From Celeribacter baekdonensis B30 (GTDB lineage Bacteria; Pseudomonadota; Alphaproteobacteria; Rhodobacterales; Rhodobacteraceae), in the NCBI RefSeq assembly GCF_000299875.1, contig NZ_AMRK01000008.1:62001-126000 (forward strand): a stretch of DNA of 64,000 nucleotides. Reading direction: 5' to 3'. The translations under genes were made by a program, and so were the position numbers. The notes below the pieces were generated by a model. It saw only the letters and a list, made by a program, of their open reading frames with translations. It did not search any database and was not told the DNA's origin. Positions within the stretch are counted from its first letter, which is position 1. Every line of letters begins with the position of its first letter. Of this stretch, positions 59,076-64,000 are shown in pieces.

Positions 59076-60026
59076 ATGTATAGAGTCCCCTATTCCCCGT
59101 CCATCGCGCTGACCTTTGCCCTGATGGCCCTCGCCTGCCCCGGCTTCGCAGGCGACACCGCCCCAGGCGGCAGCACCGAAACGATGTCCTACCGGATGGT
59201 CTGTGCCTCTGAGGCCTTCGATATCACCTTCGCGGGTGAGGCCCTTGTGATCGCGACAGACAATGACACCTTCACCTTGCCGCAAGTGCCGTCCGCAGAC
59301 GGGGCGAAATTTGCAACAGCCGACGAAAGCACGCTTGTCTGGATCAAGGGCCGCGCAGCGACGGTCACGCTCAACGGCACGCCCCTGATCGATTGCCGCC
59401 TTGAGCCCCTCACCGCCCCCTGGAGGGCGCAGGGCAATGAACCCGGTTGGCGGGTTCAACTCACGGGAGAGCGGATTCTCTTTGATCTCAATTATGGCGA
59501 AGACCGTCTTGACCTGCGCCAGCCTGACCCCGTTCAGGACGGGGTGCGCACGATCTACGCCATCCCGGCCTTTGGCCTCACTCTCACCCGGCAGGATAAG
59601 ATGTGCTACGATGACATGAGCGGACGGCCTTACCCACAGACCGTCACCCTCGCCACCGCGACGGCTGAGTTTCGCGGCTGTGGCGGCGACACGATGGCGC
59701 TTTTGCAAGGGGACTGGCAGGTGAAAGACCATGCTGGCCACCCCCCGCTTGCGGCGCACCCTATCACCCTTGCCGTCACAGGCTCCGGTCAGCTTTCGGG
59801 TTCGACAGGCTGTAACCGCTTTACAGGGCAGATGTCGATCACCGGCGAGGGCCAGGTGATCATTGGACCACTGGCCACAACGCGCATGGCCTGCGCCATG
59901 GATGCGATGCAACAGGAACATGATTTTTTGGCCACATTGGCCACCATCGACCGCTTTGAAATCAACGAGAGCGGGGATTTGGTCCTGCTGCATGGCAATG
60001 AGGTCGCCATACTCGCAGGGCGGTGA
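59076..60026 (+). CDS. Exported META-domain/COG3650-like protein
   Basis: This 316-residue protein has an N-terminal signal (about 1-26, Phe-Ala-Leu-Met-Ala-Leu-Ala-Cys). Middle parts include a MliC-like segment (about 34-115) and a COG3650-type segment with Cys-Tyr-Asp-Asp-Met-Ser-Gly-Arg-Pro-Tyr-Pro. The C-terminal META domain (about 205-315) has Gly-Ser-Thr-Gly-Cys-Asn-Arg-Phe and Ala-Thr-Thr-Arg-Met-Ala-Cys, as in HslJ. The envelope role is unknown; MliC-like domains can inhibit lysozyme. The ATG at 59076 is chosen for GAGG upstream and the signal peptide; earlier in-frame ATGs at 58971 and 59043 are less likely. Confidence 0.8.
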   Translation: MYRVPYSPSIALTFALMALACPGFAGDTAPGGSTETMSYRMVCASEAFDITFAGEALVIATDNDTFTLPQVPSADGAKFATADESTLVWIKGRAATVTLNGTPLIDCRLEPLTAPWRAQGNEPGWRVQLTGERILFDLNYGEDRLDLRQPDPVQDGVRTIYAIPAFGLTLTRQDKMCYDDMSGRPYPQTVTLATATAEFRGCGGDTMALLQGDWQVKDHAGHPPLAAHPITLAVTGSGQLSGSTGCNRFTGQMSITGEGQVIIGPLATTRMACAMDAMQQEHDFLATLATIDRFEINESGDLVLLHGNEVAILAGR

Positions 60027-60112
60027 GAGTCTCTATCCGCAGAGAATGCCCTGTGCAAAAACATGTATGGGTTTGCCATAGACAGCCGAGCATGGCCGCC
60101 TATTGTTGCGCC

Positions 60113-61348
60113 ATGACACAAAAGCCCAACATCTCGTCAAAGCCCGTTGTCCGCTTTCTCGACCGGACAACGCCGCCACACATCGTCACCTTGGTGCTCA
60201 TGGCCGGATTGTCCGCCATGACCATCAACGTGTTTTTGCCCGCCTTGCCCGAAATGACCGCCTATTTCGGCACTGAATATCGGGTGATGCAGCTGTCCGT
60301 GGCGATTTTCCTTGGCGTCAATGCGGTGCTGCAACTTGTCGTCGGCCCCCTGTCTGATCGCTATGGTCGCCGTCCGGTGTTGATCGGCGGTATCTTGATT
60401 TTTCTCCTTGCGACGCTTGGCGCCATTTTTGCCCCCACTGCTGGCGTGTTCTTGGTTTTGCGCGCCACACAGGCCGGGATCGTCACCGCCATGGTGCTGT
60501 CACGCGCCATCGTGCGCGACATGGTGCCGGGCGAAGAGGCGGCGCAGATGATCGCCTATGTCACCATGGGCATGTCGCTTGTGCCCATGGTTGCGCCCTC
60601 CGTGGGCGGTATTTTGACCTCACATTATGGCTGGCAGAGCAGCTTTTGGTTGCTGTTCGGCGTTGGTCTGTTGCTGTTGGCCATGGTGTTTTTCGATGCT
60701 GGCGAAACCGCGCCAAAGCGCACAGGGTCCATGATGGACACGCTGCGCGGCTTTCCGGAACTGCTTAAATCCCAGCGCTTTCTGGGCTATGCCCTTTCGG
60801 CGGCCACCGCATCAGGGGCCTATTTCGCCTTTCTCGGCGGCGCGCCGTTTGTCGGCTCGACGTTGTTTGGCCTTTCAGAAGATCGGCTTGGCCTCTACAT
60901 GGCCGCGCCCGCCGTTGGCTATTTCTTTGGCAATTTTCTGGCCGGTAAATTTTCCACACGCCTCGGCATGAACACGATGATCATGATCGGCGCGAGCGTC
61001 AGCACGTTGGGCATCCTCGGCTCGCTCGTTTTGTTCCTCTTGGACCATGCCACGCCCGAAAGCTTTTTCTTTTTCATCACCTTTGTTGGCCTTGGCAATG
61101 GCATGCAATTGCCCAATTCCATCGCCGGATCGCTCTCCGTGCGCCCACATCTTGCGGGTACGGCAGCGGGACTGGGCGGTTCGATGTATATCGGCGGCGG
61201 GGCAATTTTGGCGGCCTTTGCAGGCTCGGTTCTGACCGTCGAAGGTGGCGCGCTGCCCCTTTTGTATATCATGGCCGCTGCCTCCGGCGCGTCGATCCTG
61301 GCCGCGATTTGGGTGGTGCGGCGTGAACGGGTGATTGCCGCAAGCTGA
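60113..61348 (+). CDS. MFS drug-resistance transporter, Bcr/CflA type
   Basis: This 411-residue inner-membrane protein has 12 membrane segments. The MFS signature between segments 2 and 3 is Leu-Ser-Asp-Arg-Tyr-Gly-Arg-Arg-Pro-Val and the antiporter motif Gly...Pro-x-x-Gly occurs in segment 5 (Val-Ala-Pro-Ser-Val-Gly-Gly). Bcr/CflA proteins export compounds such as bicyclomycin or sulfathiazole. The ATG at 60113 is chosen for homology; the frame is open from 60023. Confidence 0.88.
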   Translation: MTQKPNISSKPVVRFLDRTTPPHIVTLVLMAGLSAMTINVFLPALPEMTAYFGTEYRVMQLSVAIFLGVNAVLQLVVGPLSDRYGRRPVLIGGILIFLLATLGAIFAPTAGVFLVLRATQAGIVTAMVLSRAIVRDMVPGEEAAQMIAYVTMGMSLVPMVAPSVGGILTSHYGWQSSFWLLFGVGLLLLAMVFFDAGETAPKRTGSMMDTLRGFPELLKSQRFLGYALSAATASGAYFAFLGGAPFVGSTLFGLSEDRLGLYMAAPAVGYFFGNFLAGKFSTRLGMNTMIMIGASVSTLGILGSLVLFLLDHATPESFFFFITFVGLGNGMQLPNSIAGSLSVRPHLAGTAAGLGGSMYIGGGAILAAFAGSVLTVEGGALPLLYIMAAASGASILAAIWVVRRERVIAAS

Positions 61349-61386
61349 GCCACCACCCCCGCTCTGAACCCTCTTGCCAAGGCGGG

Positions 61387-61414
61387 TTTGCACTGGCAAA
61401 CCTTACTTTGCAAA
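61387..61414. promoter_or_regulatory. Candidate PccR autoregulatory operator
   Basis: TTTGC-ACTG-GCAAA (61387-61400) is a perfect inverted repeat and TTTGCAAA (61407-61414) follows six bases later. They lie 25-52 bases before the pccR start, so binding would cover the promoter. They resemble the sequences before pccB. Confidence 0.7.
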
Positions 61415-61438
61415 TAACTCAGAGACACGAGGGCAGCC

Positions 61439-62836
61439 ATGGCTCAGCAAAAACTCTACGCCGGTGCGAAACTGCGCGAGACCCGGACACGGCTGGGCCT
61501 GACCCAACGTGCCTTTGCCGAAAAACTCGGCGTGTCCCTGCCCTATCTCAACCAGATGGAAAACAACAACCGCCCGGTTTCGACCGGCGTGGTCCTGGCG
61601 TTGGCGCAGGAGTTTGGCTTTGACGTGACCGAGCTTTCCTCGGGCGACGCCGAACGCATGGTCACCGATATGCGCGAGGCTTTGGTCGATCCGGTCTTTG
61701 CCGACGGCGCGCCGCCCTTGGCCGATCTGCGCCTCGCCGCTTCAAACGCGCCCGCACTCGCACGGGCGTTCTTGGAACTGCACCGCGCCTATCGTCAGAC
61801 CACCGAACGGTTGGCCTCGATGGACGAGGCACTGGATCGCGAAAACAATCCCGCCCGACCCAGCGCCTGGGAAGAGGTGCGCGATTTCTTTCATTATTGC
61901 GACAATTACATCGATCCGGTGGACCGCGCGGCGGAAAATTTTGCCCGCCCGCATGGCGAGAGCCGCGATGTGGTCAAGGCCGCAATTGACACATTGGAGC
62001 GCAGCGGCATCACCCTGCGCGCCTCCGGCGATAGCCTGCGCCGGTTTGACCCGGACAGCGGCACGTTGACCATTTCGGCCCGTGCCTCAGGCGCCACACG
62101 CAGCTTTCAAATCCTGCACCAACTCGCCCTTGTGACCCAAGGCAAATTGTTGGACGCCACGCTGGATCTGGCGCGGTTTCAATCCGAACAAGCCCGACAA
62201 ATCGCCCGCATTGGCTTGGCCAATTATTTCGCAGGTGCCGCACTTTTGCCCTACACCGAATTTCTGGCGGCGGCCCAAGAGGTGCGTCATGATCTTGAAC
62301 TTTTGTCGGATCGCTTTGGCGCGTCCATCGAACAGGTTGCGCATCGGCTTTCGACGCTTCAGCGTCCGGGGTCCAAGGGCATTCCGTTCTATTTTGTCCG
62401 TGTCGATCAGGCCGGAACCATCACCAAACGCCACTCTGCCACACGGTTGCAATTTGCCCGCTATGGCGGCGCGTGCCCGCTTTGGAATGTCCACCAAGCC
62501 TTTGAGCGGCCCGGACATTTCCTGCGGCAATTGGCGGAAACGCCGGATGGGGTGCGCTACCTGTCGATCGCGCGGGATGTGTCCAAACCCGGTGGCGCCT
62601 TTCATGCGCCTGTGCGGCGCTATGCAATTGGACTGGGCTGCGAGGTTACCCACGCCTCAGAGATGGTGTATGCCGATGACTTGGATGTGACCAAACCGGC
62701 GGCGTTTGAACCGATTGGGATTTCCTGCCGGATTTGCGAGCGGCGCGATTGCCACCAACGCTCGATCCCGCCGCTGGAACGGCGTCTGACAATTGATCCG
62801 AACAACCGTGGCACCCTGCCCTACCGGATCGACTGA
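61439..62836 (+). CDS. pccR: Short-chain fatty acyl-CoA regulator, PccR type
   Basis: This 465-residue regulator has an N-terminal XRE helix-turn-helix (about 8-62, with Leu-Thr-Gln-Arg-Ala-Phe-Ala-Glu), a middle IrrE-like domain (about 150-290) and a C-terminal DUF2083 domain with Cys-Arg-Ile-Cys-Glu-Arg-Arg-Asp-Cys. This is the ScfR family; PccR of Rhodobacter sphaeroides activates pccB when propionyl-CoA is present. The nearby pccB gene and the TTTGC/GCAAA repeats before both genes support the name. The EamA gene follows four bases later. Confidence 0.9.
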   Translation: MAQQKLYAGAKLRETRTRLGLTQRAFAEKLGVSLPYLNQMENNNRPVSTGVVLALAQEFGFDVTELSSGDAERMVTDMREALVDPVFADGAPPLADLRLAASNAPALARAFLELHRAYRQTTERLASMDEALDRENNPARPSAWEEVRDFFHYCDNYIDPVDRAAENFARPHGESRDVVKAAIDTLERSGITLRASGDSLRRFDPDSGTLTISARASGATRSFQILHQLALVTQGKLLDATLDLARFQSEQARQIARIGLANYFAGAALLPYTEFLAAAQEVRHDLELLSDRFGASIEQVAHRLSTLQRPGSKGIPFYFVRVDQAGTITKRHSATRLQFARYGGACPLWNVHQAFERPGHFLRQLAETPDGVRYLSIARDVSKPGGAFHAPVRRYAIGLGCEVTHASEMVYADDLDVTKPAAFEPIGISCRICERRDCHQRSIPPLERRLTIDPNNRGTLPYRID

Positions 62837-62840
62837 CCCA

Positions 62841-63692
62841 TCAGCCGCGCGCGCTGAGCCAAACCCCACCAAGGATCAATCCAGAGGCCATCACCACGCG
62901 CAGCCCCATCGGCTCGGCCAACAAAAGTGCTCCCGTACAGGCCGTGATGACGGGCACTGAGAGCTGCGCACTTGCGGCCAAGGACGGCGGCAGGCGCGGC
63001 AGCACGGCATACCATAGCGCATAGCCCAAGGCCGAGGTCACAGCGCCGGAGGTGAGGGCCATGAGCCAGCCGAAACCGGTGAGCGCCGTGGCCATTGGGC
63101 TGAGGAAAAATGCGATCAGCGCCAAGGGCACCGTGCCGACGAAATTGCGCGCCGTGCGCGCCAAAGGTGCCGAGGCCCCGCGCCCAAGCAGACTATAAAC
63201 GCCCCAAGCGCCCCCCGCGAGCGCCATCAAAAGAGCCGCGCCCAAAGGCGGAGCCGTCAAGCCGGGGAACAGCAGCCATGCAAGGCCAGACAAGGCGATG
63301 ACAACGCCCAAAATCGCCCGCCCACCGATCCTGTGGCCCCGCAGATAGCCCAGCACCAACATGGTGACCTGAACCATCGCGAACAGGATCAAAGCCCCAC
63401 TGGCCGCCGACATCGAGACATAGGCGAGCGAGAAGGCGGCGGCATAGGTGAACAGGGCCAAAATGGTCGGCAAATCGGAACGGCTAGGGCGCAGGGGCTG
63501 ATGCCGCCACGTTGCCAAACCGGCCAAAACCACCGCCCCAGACATCAACCGCACGGCCGCAAATGCCATGGCGCTGCCACCTGTGGCATGCGCCGGGTCC
63601 GACAGCGCGGCGCGGGTCAAAAGCGAATTACCCGCAAAAGCGAGGAGCGTCAGCAGCAAGAGGCCGAAGGTTTTGATGTCGATACGGCCCAT
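62841..63692 (-). CDS. EamA/DMT-family exporter
   Basis: This 283-residue inner-membrane protein has ten membrane segments in two EamA repeats. Members of this family export amino acids or other small metabolites. Nothing in the sequence specifies the substrate. It ends four bases from the pccR stop and is convergent with it. The ATG at 63692 is close to the first membrane segment. The long upstream region to 63809 holds only its promoter and tRNA genes. Confidence 0.85.
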   Translation of the reverse strand: MGRIDIKTFGLLLLTLLAFAGNSLLTRAALSDPAHATGGSAMAFAAVRLMSGAVVLAGLATWRHQPLRPSRSDLPTILALFTYAAAFSLAYVSMSAASGALILFAMVQVTMLVLGYLRGHRIGGRAILGVVIALSGLAWLLFPGLTAPPLGAALLMALAGGAWGVYSLLGRGASAPLARTARNFVGTVPLALIAFFLSPMATALTGFGWLMALTSGAVTSALGYALWYAVLPRLPPSLAASAQLSVPVITACTGALLLAEPMGLRVVMASGLILGGVWLSARG

Positions 63693-63808
63693 GAATGCCC
63701 CCTAGCGCGCGGTGTGCGAGAGGCCATGCTGAGGGGGCCGGCGCAAAAGCGCAAGAGGGTCAAAGGTAACAGGTATGAGAGAACATCATGGATCTCAGAG
63801 TGAGAAAG

Positions 63809-63885
63809 TGGCGCGGTTGACGGGGCTCGAACCCGCGACCCCCGGCGTGACAGGCCGGTACTCTAACCAACTGAGCTACAACCGC
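63809..63885 (-). tRNA. tRNA-Asp (anticodon GTC)
   Basis: On the minus strand GCGGTTG (63885-63879) pairs with CAACCGC; the anticodon stem CCGGC/GCCGG holds loop CTGTCAC with GTC; the T arm has GGTTCGAGCCCC-type loop. An encoded CCA follows discriminator G. Confidence 0.95.
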
Positions 63886-63955
63886 GCATTGCCAAAAGAG
63901 GCAAGGTCTTTCCTATGCGCCCTTTCAGACGCGTGCCGTTTCCGGTGTGGTAGCA

Positions 63956-64000
63956 TGGCGCGGTTGACGGGGCTCGAACCCGCGACCCCCGGCGTGACAG
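63956..64000 (-). tRNA. tRNA-Asp, second copy (cut by the window end)
   Basis: The bases 63956-64000 match the 3' part of the tRNA-Asp at 63809-63885 exactly, including the CCA end, the T arm and part of the anticodon arm. The 5' part lies outside the window. Confidence 0.9.

Overview
The window looks like chromosome of a marine Rhodobacteraceae (Roseobacter-group alphaproteobacterium). Supporting signs are the high GC content, a class I PHA synthase, a propionyl-CoA carboxylase/methylmalonyl-CoA mutase block with a PccR/ScfR-type regulator, an H-NOX/diguanylate cyclase pair and many small Rhodobacteraceae-type unknown proteins. No transposase, integrase, phage gene, rRNA or CRISPR array was seen.

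Region 1 (1-3.0 kb): the 3' end of recJ, two identical tRNA-Glu genes, and phaC (minus strand) between them.

Region 2 (3.2-22.2 kb): a large periplasmic alcohol-oxidation locus. At its head is a PQQ alcohol dehydrogenase whose active site (Trp-Asp-Phe-Asp) has the extra Asp of lanthanide-dependent enzymes (PedH/ExaF type). Around it lie two c-type cytochromes, a MxaJ/XoxJ-like binding protein, a beta-propeller and ABC proteins of the 'PQQ-dependent alcohol dehydrogenase system' families, a NitT/TauT-type ABC importer whose permease gene is about 11 kb from its partners, a SEL1-like protein and a very acidic small periplasmic protein. A NosR-like membrane flavoprotein/ferredoxin and its ApbE flavinyltransferase form a further module. 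The locus ends with a FIST protein, a soluble hybrid histidine kinase and a LuxR-type response regulator. A near-palindrome, CGACC-WW-GGTCG, recurs in full or part in five intergenic promoter regions of this locus and was not seen as clear copies elsewhere by eye; it is a candidate site for that regulator. A perfect FNR-type box also precedes the small cytochrome gene.

Region 3 (22.4-36 kb): a cytosine-deaminase-like amidohydrolase with a changed active-site residue; an H-NOX protein apparently lacking its heme ligand, overlapped by an HNOBA-GGDEF cyclase; a HAD phosphatase; DUF3572; a PleD-like cyclase; an ECF sigma factor locus with a Metal_resist protein and a four-EF-hand protein; DUF983; GNAT; a 2-oxoglutarate-type dioxygenase; ppk2; parE. 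An AT-rich membrane-protein gene overlaps the parE stop codon and looks foreign.

Region 4 (36.6-49.5 kb): mostly housekeeping: RcnB-like protein, lolC/lolD, DUF2937, proS with four 34-bp tandem copies of its 3' end, PerM/AI-2E transporter, Hda-like protein, Ppx/GppA, an EEP nuclease, a DnaJ/TerB protein, GNAT, VOC and nhaA.

Region 5 (49.5-64 kb): propionyl-CoA assimilation. pccB and a run of small genes, then a strong terminator, then pccA, a small membrane protein and methylmalonyl-CoA mutase, all on the minus strand. pccR lies nearby on the plus strand. TTTGC...GCAAA operator-like repeats lie before both pccB and pccR. A META-domain protein, a Bcr/CflA-type MFS pump, an EamA exporter and two tRNA-Asp genes (the second cut by the window edge) complete the region.
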